Below, one piece after another: positions 16,663 through 23,594 of a stretch of DNA of 29,249 nt; the stretch's first letter is position 1; each line of letters opens with the position of its first letter. A program made the translations under genes and the position numbers. Source of the DNA: Arsenophonus fragariae (GTDB lineage: Bacteria; Pseudomonadota; Gammaproteobacteria; Enterobacterales; Enterobacteriaceae); the NCBI GenBank assembly GCA_047291315.1, contig JBDPYZ010000031.1:1-29249 (forward strand). The letters are read 5' to 3'. Under the pieces are notes generated by a model. The model searched no databases and had not been told where the DNA came from. It saw only the letters and a program-made list of their open reading frames with translations.

Positions 16663-16991
16663 TCTTTATCATTTTTTTTTCTGTGGTAACCGCATAAAGT
16701 TTCATCCCATCCACATATTCTAACGGTGACAAAAACAGAAACTGGTGAGCATGAAAGAAAGTGCCAATGTACTCGTTACCGTGACAAAAAAGTGGTAAAA
16801 AAATGAAATTGCCAGACTTTGGGCGCTTTTTCAGAATGTATTTTCTCTAATAGTGTTCCCATTTCAGGCAAATGAATCAGTAAATAAAGCAAATCTTTCA
16901 TTTTGACGTTAGTAGCAACCTTACCTTCGTTGTCTACAAAACCACAGGGAACAGCACTGTTCAAAAAGAATTTAATCATCTCGGATTTCAT
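16643..16991 (-). pseudogene. Small phage protein, probably frameshifted
   Basis: ATG 16989-16991, overlapping the upstream stop as ATGA, starts 71 codons (MKSEMIKFFLNSAVPCGFVD, later KDLLYLLIHLPEMG) that end at TAA 16776. From about 16815 another frame stays open with convincing protein sequence (FLPLFCHGNEYIGTFFHAHQ, LEYVDGMKLYAVTTEKK) to 16643, crossing an A/T run. The parent gene was probably about 115 codons and ended at the HTH gene start. Family not recognised. Confidence 0.45.
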
Positions 16992-17122
16992 GCTGCACCT
17001 CCAACACGTTGAAGGATTCTGGCACGTTGGTGAAGGGTTAAATTGTGTGAGGTTCGAGCGAATAACTGGATTATTTTATTTTGTGCTTCACAGACAAGCA
17101 CGCGGAAGGTAGACTTTTGCAT
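16988..17122 (-). CDS. Short basic phage protein (44 aa)
   Basis: ATG 17120-17122 behind AGGAG with 7-base spacing starts MQKSTFRVLVCEAQNKII; a longer in-frame start upstream lacks a site. The protein ends LHQRARILQRVGGAA, closely like the end of the HTH protein at 16423. Its last codons include GGAGGT and its stop overlaps the next ATG. It is the first small gene after rep on this strand. Function unknown. Confidence 0.55.
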   Translation of the reverse strand: MQKSTFRVLVCEAQNKIIQLFARTSHNLTLHQRARILQRVGGAA

Positions 17123-17199
17123 AGTCCGACTCCTAGTTTGGTTAGGTTTTGGATTAGCTCTGCGACAGTGGTCGTACACTGGCGTAGGGCGATCGTTAA

Positions 17200-18012
17200 T
17201 TAAACATCTTCATACTCGTATGAAATTCTTAACTTATATGCTTTTCTTCCTTTTCTTTCAAGAATTTCTATCTGGATAGATTTGAATTCAGTAATTTTCA
17301 ATATTTTTTTTATAGACCTATCGATAAATTGATTTTTAAAAAATTTGTAGGTTTTATATGTTTCAAGATGATCTATAAAGAGTTCTTCTCTTAATTTATC
17401 AACCTCAATTTCAAAATACTTCTTTTTACCAATGCTAATTTTTTTTCTAAGATATTGATATAAATTACTTGCATTGGAATCACTTAACCGAACGGAACTT
17501 AAAAGCAATTGAGTTGTGAAATCTCGTTCTATCATGCAAATATAAGGTTCAACCTGTCGACTAAACTTAACTTGTACCATTGCTTCTTTATCAACATAAC
17601 TACATGATTCAGTAATATGTAACAATCTCATTCCTTTCCATTTTTTCTCATTCTCATAAAATTCACTGGGACGACGAGCAAATGCTTTAAGTAATTCACT
17701 CTGAGATATTTTTAGGGATTGATTATGTAGTTGCTCCGCCCCAATTTTTAGCTGATTATATGCTGTATCAATATCAACATTACACAAAGTCGAATAGTCT
17801 TTTGCACTGATCTCAAATATTTTTCCTTCTGGTATCAAATGTTTTGGATCTATCTGTGCCATCATAAGAAATAATACTCTTCTTGCTGCGAGAGGCATTT
17901 GTGTAAAAGTTTCGTTTATACCATTTCGGTGTCTAATTTTAGTTTTTCTAGTCACAATAAGCACATCATAAAATTCCTCGGTAACAGTAAGTAAAGCAAA
18001 TCTAGCAATCAT
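17200..18012 (-). CDS. rep: Plasmid replication initiator, Rep_3 (RepB/Pi) family
   Basis: A 270-residue iteron-binding initiator with two winged-helix domains. The Rep_3 pattern is visible: LAARRVLFLMMAQIDP, FEISAKDYSTLCNVD with AYNQLKIGAEQL, then in the second domain SSVRLSDSNASNLYQYLRK and DKLREELFI with the helix YKTYKFFKNQFIDRSIKKI. ATG 18010-18012 has no ribosome-binding site; a GTG 16 codons inside (about 17964), behind GAGGAA, may be the true start. The gene lies directly beside its iterons, transcribed away from them. This identifies an autonomously replicating plasmid or phage-plasmid. AT-rich codon use, unlike the lysis operon. Confidence 0.9.
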   Translation of the reverse strand: MIARFALLTVTEEFYDVLIVTRKTKIRHRNGINETFTQMPLAARRVLFLMMAQIDPKHLIPEGKIFEISAKDYSTLCNVDIDTAYNQLKIGAEQLHNQSLKISQSELLKAFARRPSEFYENEKKWKGMRLLHITESCSYVDKEAMVQVKFSRQVEPYICMIERDFTTQLLLSSVRLSDSNASNLYQYLRKKISIGKKKYFEIEVDKLREELFIDHLETYKTYKFFKNQFIDRSIKKILKITEFKSIQIEILERKGRKAYKLRISYEYEDV

Positions 18013-18060
18013 TTAAAATGAAATCAAATAAAAAAAGATATCTGATTACTTAATTTTAAT

Positions 18061-18209
18061 GTTAACCTTTTCCCTCTTAAACGCTAACCTTTTCCCTCTT
18101 AAACGCTAACCTTTCCCTCTTAAACGCTAACCTTTTCCCTCTTAAACGCTAACCTTTTCCCTCTTAAACGCTAACCTTTTCCCTCTTAAACACTAACCTT
18201 TTTGTATAC
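18061..18209. repeat. Iteron array of the plasmid origin
   Basis: Six tandem 22-base units with core TAACC-T4-CCCTCTTAAAC start at 18061, 18083, 18105, 18126, 18148 and 18170. The first has GTTAACC instead of GCTAACC, the third lacks one T (21 bases), and a partial seventh (ACTAACCTTTTT) follows from 18192. The 22-base spacing places units on one helix face for Rep monomers. The array lies just upstream of rep, so it should both start replication and repress rep. Confidence 0.93.
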
Positions 18210-18374
18210 ATCAAATTGATAATATTAAATAAAATAAAAATTAATTAACAATCCCTAAGTTTTTAAAAGTTAAATAAGTTAAAAATAAGTTTTTTAAGGT
18301 ACACAAAAACTCCTGCCTGTGGATAACTAAATCTCATCGTATTTAAAAACCTCTTAAACACTAACCTTTAAAAT
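18210..18374. other. Origin AT-rich region, DnaA box and a solitary iteron
   Basis: Positions 18210-18300 are almost only A and T, a likely duplex-unwinding region. A consensus DnaA box (TGTGGATAA, complement TTATCCACA) is at 18318-18326. A lone iteron-like unit (CCTCTTAAACACTAACC, 18350-18366) follows, about 180 bases from the array. Together with the iterons this is a full theta-type oriV; the roles are from known iteron plasmids. Confidence 0.75.
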
Positions 18375-18653
18375 CTAGGCATTTAAAAAATCAAAAATTA
18401 AAAATAATACCCTCACTTAATGAATTTTTTTAAAAAAAAGTGATATAACCATAGAGTGACCATATTCCTTGTTACTAACAGTGACATTCCGCTTCCTCGT
18501 CTACTAACTCACTATACTAGGTAACAAACTTGCAGCGAGCGGCAGGATTTTAATTAAAAAAATTTTGAATTAATTAACGTCTAAACATTGCACTAGCCAG
18601 AAGATACAGCTAGCATACATAAGTATTAGATTTTCCATTAATTCAGGCACAAA
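18375..18653. promoter_or_regulatory. Leader region of the HU-like gene
   Basis: No gene is seen. A TATACT hexamer (18513-18518) is a possible -10 box but no good -35 box is at the right distance. TTGTTAC (about 18468) and GTAACAA (about 18521) form a 7-bp inverted repeat around it, a possible operator. Confidence 0.3.
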
Positions 18654-18938
18654 ATGAATAAAACAGAACTCATCAACAAAATGTCAGAAAAATCAGGCTT
18701 AACCAAAAAAGATTCTGAGAAAGCAGTTAACACATTAATTAAAACTGTGATAGAAGCGCTAAAATCAGGCAATGACGTACAGCTAGTTGGCTTTGGTAGC
18801 TTTCAGGTTAAACAACGAGCTGCTAGAGAAGGCCGAAATCCACAAACAGGCGAGACGCTTGAAATTGCTGCTGCAAACGTACCGAGTTTTAAAGCGGGTA
18901 AAACTTTGAAAGAGGCGGTGAGAGAAAGTTACAAGTAA
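18654..18938 (+). CDS. HU-family DNA-binding protein
   Basis: A 94-residue nucleoid protein. The N-terminal helices (MNKTELINKMSEKSGLTKKD), GFGSFQVKQRAAREGRNPQTG with the arm and its proline loop (RNPQTGE), and the end VPSFKAGKTLKEAV are diagnostic. HU/IHF proteins bend DNA as dimers. Here it lies about 280 bases beyond the iteron origin, so it may help origin opening or supplement a reduced host set. It is slightly longer than E. coli HU (90). An AGG 8 bases before ATG serves as ribosome-binding site. Confidence 0.93.
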   Translation: MNKTELINKMSEKSGLTKKDSEKAVNTLIKTVIEALKSGNDVQLVGFGSFQVKQRAAREGRNPQTGETLEIAAANVPSFKAGKTLKEAVRESYK

Positions 18939-18975
18939 ATTCCATTTATTGATCATCAATTAAGAGTAAAAATTT

Positions 18976-19464
18976 ATGTTAACTGCTATATCCGTATTAA
19001 TTATGTTGGTGATCGGAATTCTAAGTTTTACTTTGCTAATAGGAAATAAAAATAAAAAGGTTACTTCATTAAACTACGCCCTTGTCCCTTCGTTGATGAC
19101 TAAGGCTGAGCTAGCATTTTACCAAGTGCTATGTGATGCTGTGGATGGGAAGTATCTCGTCATGGCCAAAGTAAGAATGGCGGATATCATTGTTGTAAAA
19201 AAAGGGACTAAAAACTACATGGCTCTATTTGGAAAAATAAAGTCAAAGCATATAGACTATCTGTTGTGTGAATCATTAACTTTGAAGCCTGTTCTTGCCA
19301 TTGAACTGGATGACAAAAGCCACCAAAAGAATAAGCGTGTTGAACGTGATAAATTTGTCAAAGAAGTTTTTTCACAGGTTAGTCTACCTATCTTACGTCA
19401 GCCGTGCAGAAGTTTATACGAACGAGATGAGGTAATTTTAAATATCCAAAAACTTTTGGGTTGA
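18976..19464 (+). CDS. DUF2726-domain protein with N-terminal membrane anchor
   Basis: A 162-residue protein with one N-terminal transmembrane helix (about 2-24) and a cytoplasmic DUF2726 domain (PF10881). The core pattern is seen: SLMTKAELAFYQVL, KVRMADIIVV, IDYLLCE, PVLAIELDDKSH and RDKFVKEVFSQVSLPILR. The fold is thought to be related to PD-(D/E)XK nucleases, with Asp and the ELDD segment near the putative active site, but no activity is firmly known. It starts 37 bases after the HU-like gene and probably shares its transcript. Confidence 0.8.
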   Translation: MLTAISVLIMLVIGILSFTLLIGNKNKKVTSLNYALVPSLMTKAELAFYQVLCDAVDGKYLVMAKVRMADIIVVKKGTKNYMALFGKIKSKHIDYLLCESLTLKPVLAIELDDKSHQKNKRVERDKFVKEVFSQVSLPILRQPCRSLYERDEVILNIQKLLG

Positions 19465-19520
19465 TATTCAGGCGGACTTTTTCCATAAAACTTAATGCAT
19501 TGTATTTATTTTAGAATTTC

Positions 19521-19558
19521 AGACAAAAATAAAGCCAACCGCAAAAGTTGGTAAATTA
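19521..19558. repeat. 38-bp repeat, copy 1 (beside intact partition locus)
   Basis: A 38-base sequence beginning AGACAAAAATAAAGCCAAC matches 25110-25147 at 34 of 38 positions. It includes a CCAAC...GTTGG hairpin in this copy. Both copies stand next to a parA-type locus, which suggests a shared plasmid backbone or recombination site. Confidence 0.7.
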
Positions 19559-19602
19559 TGTATATTTTTCCATCAATCCTAATTTTCTTCGGGGTTTTAA
19601 AC

Positions 19603-19938
19603 CTAGTTTTTCATATCATCGCTCATTTCTTTTTCAAGCGCCGCTAGCGCCTGATCAAAAAGATCACTAAGAACGCGAATACCTCGCTTTTCTGCCAAAT
19701 CATAAAATTTATTAAAACTGCTTTCCTTTACTTTTATATTTAACTGTCTTTTCTTTTCTCCTGAATTAAATCTAGAGCGTTTTTGTTGTTTTTTCTCTTG
19801 AGGTTCTCGTGAAGGAAACCCATTATCTCTAGATATTTTTTCTATATCATCATTATTTGCTGTAGGATTTGGTTCTGTCTTAGGTTTAAATTTATTTAGA
19901 TTTGCAAACGCATCAACTCTATTTGTTAAATTCGTCAT
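19603..19938 (-). CDS. Partition partner protein, ribbon-helix-helix type (ParB/ParG-like)
   Basis: A 111-residue protein: a polar, disordered N-terminal half (DNGFPSREPQEKKQQKRSR) and a C-terminal ribbon-helix-helix-like domain (KKRQLNIKVKESSFNKFYDL, then ALAALEKEM). It starts two bases after the parA stop. Small RHH partners bind the centromere and stimulate ParA through a flexible N-terminal tail, matching this layout. Not a large KorB-type ParB. Sequence identity to known partners cannot be judged by eye. Confidence 0.65.
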   Translation of the reverse strand: MTNLTNRVDAFANLNKFKPKTEPNPTANNDDIEKISRDNGFPSREPQEKKQQKRSRFNSGEKKRQLNIKVKESSFNKFYDLAEKRGIRVLSDLFDQALAALEKEMSDDMKN

Positions 19939-19940
19939 TC

Positions 19941-20624
19941 TTAGTTCCCCGGAGATAATCTTGAAATCAATTCTGCGGCAAATGCATCTGCATTTTCGAT
20001 AGCTTTATTTATTCCTGGAACTTCAGCAGAATTTAATTTATCTAAAGGCTTTTGGAAAAAAAACATTGATCTAAAAGCTTCTCTTTCAGTTAACACTGTA
20101 TCAAAAACAGGGATACTTTTGTCTGAAAGACTTTTTCTAAGACTTGTCATATTTCTAGTTTGATACGCAGGAGGTGTACGCGTTAATAGTATGGAAAATG
20201 GAAGTATATAATCTTTAACGTGTCTTCTGAGAGCTTGCTCTTGATCTTTTACTAAAGATATAGCTCTTCCAGCCTGTTCTGCATCCAACAGTGATCCTTG
20301 CATTGGGATAACAACGAAATCTGCTTCTTGAAGAGCATGAATCACAATTTTAGCTGCAGTGCCTTCGAGATCAACTATTACAATGGGATCTATAGCTGCT
20401 GCTTCACGTATCTTTAAAGCTATATTATTCTCTGTAACATTAGAAATTACATGTACATTTTTAGGACAATAACCACCTCTAGCCCATTTCTTTATTGGGT
20501 AATTAGGATCTGCGTCGATAATAGAAACATCAACACCTCTTTTAGCAACTTGTGTAGAAAATATAAGAGAAGATGTAGTTTTTCCAACACCCCCTTTAGG
20601 ACTGATGAATACGTAAGTAGGCAT
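19941..20624 (-). CDS. parA: ParA-family partition ATPase (type Ib-like)
   Basis: A 227-residue ATPase with the deviant Walker A motif KGGVGKTT (residues 10-17), Walker A' region SIIDADPN (about 35-42) and Walker B-like IVIVDLEGTA (about 82-91). It lacks the N-terminal HTH of type Ia ParA, so another factor should regulate the operon. It binds nucleoid DNA in its ATP state and carries plasmid copies apart together with the RHH partner encoded just downstream. The palindrome-containing region 20636-20723 lies directly upstream of its start. Confidence 0.92.
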   Translation of the reverse strand: MPTYVFISPKGGVGKTTSSLIFSTQVAKRGVDVSIIDADPNYPIKKWARGGYCPKNVHVISNVTENNIALKIREAAAIDPIVIVDLEGTAAKIVIHALQEADFVVIPMQGSLLDAEQAGRAISLVKDQEQALRRHVKDYILPFSILLTRTPPAYQTRNMTSLRKSLSDKSIPVFDTVLTEREAFRSMFFFQKPLDKLNSAEVPGINKAIENADAFAAELISRLSPGN

Positions 20625-20635
20625 AAGATAACTCC

Positions 20636-20723
20636 AGATATCTAAAGTTACTAATATATAACTATTGATATTTAAATATATATTTAAATATCAAATTATA
20701 TTATAAGATATCTTTAGTTACTA
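20636..20723. promoter_or_regulatory. Candidate centromere/operator (parS) of the parA locus
   Basis: A perfect 26-base palindrome (half-site GATATTTAAATAT, 20667-20692) is flanked by direct repeats AGATATCTAAAGTTACTA (20636-20653) and AGATATCTTTAGTTACTA (20706-20723), differing at two bases. The symmetric layout directly upstream of parA is what an RHH-bound centromere and autoregulatory operator would show. The promoter should lie in the same stretch. Confidence 0.65.
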
Positions 20724-20761
20724 TTCAGTATATTTTTTCATGCAAAAAGTACCAGTCATTA

Positions 20762-20834
20762 ATCTGGTGCAAATTTGAGGCCACGTAGAAAAATTATTGA
20801 GTATTTTAAATATTATCGATTTTCTAATTAGAGC
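20762..20834 (+). mobile_element. IS6-like left-end fragment, copy 1
   Basis: TCTGGTGCAAATTTG resembles an IS6-family terminal repeat, followed by the start of a decayed transposase frame. About 75 bases match 26372-26449, where the frame reads RKIVEHFKYCRFSNN. The copy has stops and ends near 20834. The family is inferred from the end sequence and from an IS6 transposase remnant 900 bases downstream. Confidence 0.45.
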
Positions 20835-21017
20835 AGAGCGCCTTGAGCTTCATCAAAATCCAGTAAGCCAGTCCTGCCACCAAAATAAAATTCAAAGATA
20901 GGATGCAAAATTTAAACCTCATATCAACAATAGTGACTCAAATTAAAATACAGGCAATTGAAGTTTTATGAGCAACGTACTGTTGACGAAAAATTAAAAT
21001 GTCAGTTAAGTAAAAAC

Positions 21018-21169
21018 ATCTCTGATAAATCAGAGATATGGATGATCAACCCGCAAAGCATAAGCCGATATAGATTTTTGTACCGGTATTTAAATCTCAC
21101 TTCTCTATGGTTTGCTGGGTGGGTGAGCTGAAAGGCTTGCCGTTTCTTATGCTGCGGTATTGATCATCC
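21018..21169. repeat. Structured region: nested inverted repeats, possible RNA or element
   Basis: A perfect hairpin (ATCTCTGAT, 21018-21026, against ATCAGAGAT, 21029-21037) is followed by a long pair of arms: 21040-21063 (GGATGATCAACCCGCAAAGC...) and 21147-21169, which match at about 21 of 24 positions with small gaps. The 83 bases between contain CTCAC/GTGAG. No frame explains it well; a 33-codon reverse frame (21097-21198) overlaps one arm. It may be a small RNA, a MITE, or a decayed plasmid site. Confidence 0.4.
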
Positions 21170-21187
21170 CATTCAGTTTGCCACCTA

Positions 21188-21376
21188 ATGATAACCATAA
21201 ATAAATCCAGAACCACTTTTCAAAAATTACAGCCAGGGATGTCCGTTTTTCACAAGGACGAAATCGTCAAAATCACGCGAAAGAAAAATAACCGTTATCA
21301 CCATAATTGCATACATCATAAAACAATCCTTCTCTATCTGGCTGGCATATTGCCAACCAGAAGTTATTTCCAATGA
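21188..21376 (+). CDS. Small ORF of unknown value (62 aa)
   Basis: ATG 21188 opens 62 codons, basic and His-rich (FQKLQPGMSVFHKDEIVKIT). No ribosome-binding site is clear and no family is recognised. It lies in a region of remnants, so it may be spurious. Confidence 0.15.
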   Translation: MITINKSRTTFQKLQPGMSVFHKDEIVKITRKKNNRYHHNCIHHKTILLYLAGILPTRSYFQ

Positions 21377-21401
21377 AGATTACTGATAATTAATTTTTAT
21401 T

Positions 21402-21645
21402 TCATCGCGCTAAACGTTGCAAATTATCATCAACATCGGCTTGGGTTACTTCTCCGACTATCTGACCCTCTTTGTCATAACGAAACCTGCCCTAACTGGA
21501 TAACTGAGCGATAATCAGGGTGATATATATAAGCACACTCTTAAATGCTTTCTAGCTATCGGCAATACCTTTTCCTTCACCTCCTGCCACATATCCTGCT
21601 GGACGCCTATTTTCATTAGAAGCAACTTGCCATCAGGAAAAAAAT
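21402..21645 (-). pseudogene. Remnant of an unknown protein-coding gene (C-terminal part)
   Basis: On the reverse strand one frame reads WQVASNENRRPAGYVAGGEG, later FRYDKEGQIVGEVTQADVDD and NLQRLAR up to TGA 21402-21404. It is broken by TAG near 21555 and near 21495. The sequence looks like real protein, but I do not recognise the family; a conjugation or pilus protein would fit the pilus-like fragment nearby, which is only a guess. Confidence 0.35.
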
Positions 21646-21664
21646 AAAGCAAAAAAGCCGTTAT

Positions 21665-21844
21665 CTATGAGATTACCTCATTTAAACGCCACTGCCCTTT
21701 TATCCTGATATAGGTCTCATCCAGATACCAGGTTTCGACATAGATTTTTCGTTTCTTTCTGATAACCTTGGCGAGTTTTGGGGTTAATTGTAAAAACCAG
21801 CGATGAATAGTGGAATGATCAACAAAGTTTTTCAACCGCGCCAT
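21665..21844 (-). pseudogene. IS6-family transposase fragment
   Basis: Sixty codons of a DDE transposase: VDHSTIHRWFLQLTPKLAKV, then WYLDETYIRIKGQW with the first catalytic Asp, as in IS26/IS257-type IS6 transposases. The rest of the catalytic domain is missing; a stop follows at 21665. It marks an old insertion beside the partition region. Confidence 0.75.
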
Positions 21845-21878
21845 GTAGTTAACACAAAATGATACGGGGCAATATGAT

Positions 21879-22232
21879 CTAAGGATTTTGTTTTAGACCA
21901 TTAACCCCAATGGTAAGATCACAAATATACAAACCTGGTGGATCATCATTTGGCTTTAGGCCTGATACTGTCGGATCGGTTTTGTAACAAGTAATTACTG
22001 GACTTGATAGATAATTTTTACTCATTCCGCTGTCAGAAACTACATATCCTCCTAATTCTCTAGCATACTCCAGATGTTTATAAATTTCTTTAGCTTCTTT
22101 ATTGTCGAAATGAATAGATAACGTGGTGTTTCCACCATCATCTTTATCTTTACTCAAAGAGCTATTGGCAAAAATACATGAAGAGTAAACGATAGCAGCA
22201 AGGGTTGCGGATAAGAAAAGTGTGTTTTTCAT
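21879..22232 (-). CDS. Small exported protein of unknown function (117 aa)
   Basis: ATG 22230-22232 starts a signal peptide (MKNTLFLSATLAAIVYSSCIFA, cleavage near residue 22). The mature about 95 residues are polar, with two Cys (ITCYKTDP and YICDL) placed to make one disulfide, and a segment TTLSIHFDNKEAKEIYKHLE of probable strand-helix form. No family is recognised. The frame is intact amid remnants, which suggests selection or recent arrival. Upstream only a weak ribosome-binding site is visible. Confidence 0.6.
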   Translation of the reverse strand: MKNTLFLSATLAAIVYSSCIFANSSLSKDKDDGGNTTLSIHFDNKEAKEIYKHLEYARELGGYVVSDSGMSKNYLSSPVITCYKTDPTVSGLKPNDDPPGLYICDLTIGVNGLKQNP

Positions 22233-22710
22233 AGAAATTTTTCTTTGTCAGGAAAGAATAAAAAAAGATTATAACCTATTTATCAAAGATGATATAATTT
22301 TAAAGTTACTGCTTTTTTATGTGAATTTTATGTTAATAACAACAAGCAATCACGTAAACTGATTCTCGATTTTGGTGTCCTACAAATTTGAGGTCAGCAG
22401 CATACAAAACTACGGTGCAACGACATTCTCTTAAGTCACATCCCCACCAGTTACCCATCCGTTTACATTCACGTTATTGCAGCAAGGCGCTGGATGTTCA
22501 GCCTGAGGATAAATTTGTTACACACCATATGCATCAATCCTCCACAATACCGAACAGAAAAAAGGGGTAGACCAGAGACCATCGTCTCTTTGCCTTCGAC
22601 AATCTAGCTGTCACAGCGCAGGGCATCGGCAAGCTTACCGGATAGGATGCTTGAGACAATCAAGGTTACTTCCTAAACCGGAAACCATTCGAGTAATACC
22701 TTTAAACGCC
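22233..22710. other. Gene-poor stretch with IS-like end
   Basis: No gene with support. CAAATTTGAGGTCA (22383-22396) resembles CAAATTTGAGGCCA of the IS6-like end at 20770-20783, so it may be another IS border. A 60-codon forward frame (22388-22570) has no ribosome-binding site or recognisable motif and is interpreted as noise. Confidence 0.3.
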
Positions 22711-22956
22711 TTACTCCTCAATACAATCGGTCAACAGTACGGCATAGAGATGATGTTTACAGCCAAAATAGGTGAACACATTGCGCATATCCAGAAAGGA
22801 TTTCTGTAACGATTTGTTGTTATCCAACAAAAAGGTCAGCATGTCGTAGAAGGTAATGTAATCTTTGGTGGAAAAGGTTTTTTGGTAAATCCATCTCGTC
22901 GTGGAGTTAAAATGCTGTTTGACGGCAACAACGGTTGACGTTAATGAGGACAACAT
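22711..22956 (-). pseudogene. N-terminal fragment of a PilR/GspF-like pilus membrane protein
   Basis: From ATG 22956 about 81 codons read TRWIYQKTFSTKDYITFYDM and LTFLLDNNKSLQKSFLDMRN, a pattern like the start of IncI-type PilR or other GspF-family inner-membrane platform proteins (helical F domain: FxxxxR..FY..L..LL..G..L..A). It ends at TAA 22711, far short of the usual 350-400 residues with three membrane helices. Probably a relic of a conjugative thin-pilus operon. Family assignment is moderate. Confidence 0.4.
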
Positions 22957-22982
22957 TGTTTTTCTTTCATGTTGGGTTCGCA

Positions 22983-23011
22983 CTTGAAAACATATCAACT
23001 GTCCCTAATAT
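22983..23011 (+). promoter_or_regulatory. Sigma-32 (heat-shock) promoter of the small heat-shock gene
   Basis: CTTGAAA (22983-22989), a 13-base spacer and CCCTAATAT (23003-23011) match the sigma-32 consensus CTTGAAA-N13-15-CCCCATNT closely. It lies about 50 bases upstream of the IbpA/B-like start. Leader bases ATGCAGT and ACTGCAT can form a hairpin before the AAAGGAG ribosome-binding site. Confidence 0.7.
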
Positions 23012-23062
23012 GCAGTGTGTAGGCATTATTTTTATTAACTGCATGTTAAAGGAGTATATTCT

Positions 23063-23557
23063 ATGGCCTATCGTTCTTTCTCTCTTATCCCGGAATTCAG
23101 CACTCATAAGCTTTCTGACCGCTTTTCCCAGATCGATAATCTATTTAGCCGTTTAACGGGTGAAAACCCTGTGGCCGATACACCCGCCTATAATCTTTTG
23201 CAAAAAAATAAAGATCATTATGAAATGACGGTGAGCGTGCCAGGTTATTCACAGGATGAACTGAATATTTCCGTGCTTAATAACCAATTAACCATTAGTG
23301 GCAAGCCAAAAGTTGAAGAAACAGCCTCCGCTGAGGAAAAAGACGGCATCAAATGGTTGCATCAGGGTATCAGGAAAAGTGAGTTTTCCTTTAGTTTCCG
23401 CCTTGAGCATCGGATAACGATCCAACATGCGAATCTGGATAAAGGATTATTAATACTGCAATTTACTTATGATATTCCTGAGCAGGAAAAACCGCAGAAA
23501 ATTGCCATTAGCGTTCAAAATGAATCAGACCGCGTGCTTGAACAGCGTGTCGCTTAA
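23063..23557 (+). CDS. Small heat-shock protein, IbpA/IbpB family (Hsp20)
   Basis: A 164-residue alpha-crystallin chaperone that holds aggregating proteins for DnaK/ClpB. The crystallin domain (about 43-145) is clear: YNLLQKNKDHYEMTVSVPGY, DELNISVLNNQLTISG, WLHQGIRKSEFSFSFRLEH and LDKGLLILQFTYDIPE with KPQKIAI. The N-terminus differs from IbpA/B (longer, SHKLSDRFSQIDNLFSRL), and the C-terminus is extended with an Arg/Gln-rich tail instead of a short IxI tail. Start ATG follows AAAGGAG. Its own sigma-32 promoter suggests heat control. Carriage on a plasmid is unusual and recalls stress plasmids. Confidence 0.92.
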   Translation: MAYRSFSLIPEFSTHKLSDRFSQIDNLFSRLTGENPVADTPAYNLLQKNKDHYEMTVSVPGYSQDELNISVLNNQLTISGKPKVEETASAEEKDGIKWLHQGIRKSEFSFSFRLEHRITIQHANLDKGLLILQFTYDIPEQEKPQKIAISVQNESDRVLEQRVA

Positions 23558-23560
23558 CAA

Positions 23561-23587
23561 TAATGCCCCCTAATTGGGGCGTTATAA
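23561..23587. terminator. Bidirectional terminator between convergent genes
   Basis: GCCCC (23565-23569) and GGGGC (23576-23580) pair around a six-base loop, flanked by AT-rich tails on both sides. It lies between the heat-shock gene (forward) and the aspartic-protease gene (reverse), and would end both transcripts. Confidence 0.7.
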
Positions 23588-23594
23588 TCAACGA

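Noticed and set aside
21097..21198. 33-codon reverse frame (WQTEWDDQYRSIRN, then GKPFSSPTQQ)
   Set aside because: It overlaps the structured inverted-repeat arm, has a weak ribosome-binding site and no recognisable family; kept only as a note.
22388..22570. 60-codon forward frame
   Set aside because: No ribosome-binding site, no motif, odd composition, in an area of insertion-sequence debris.
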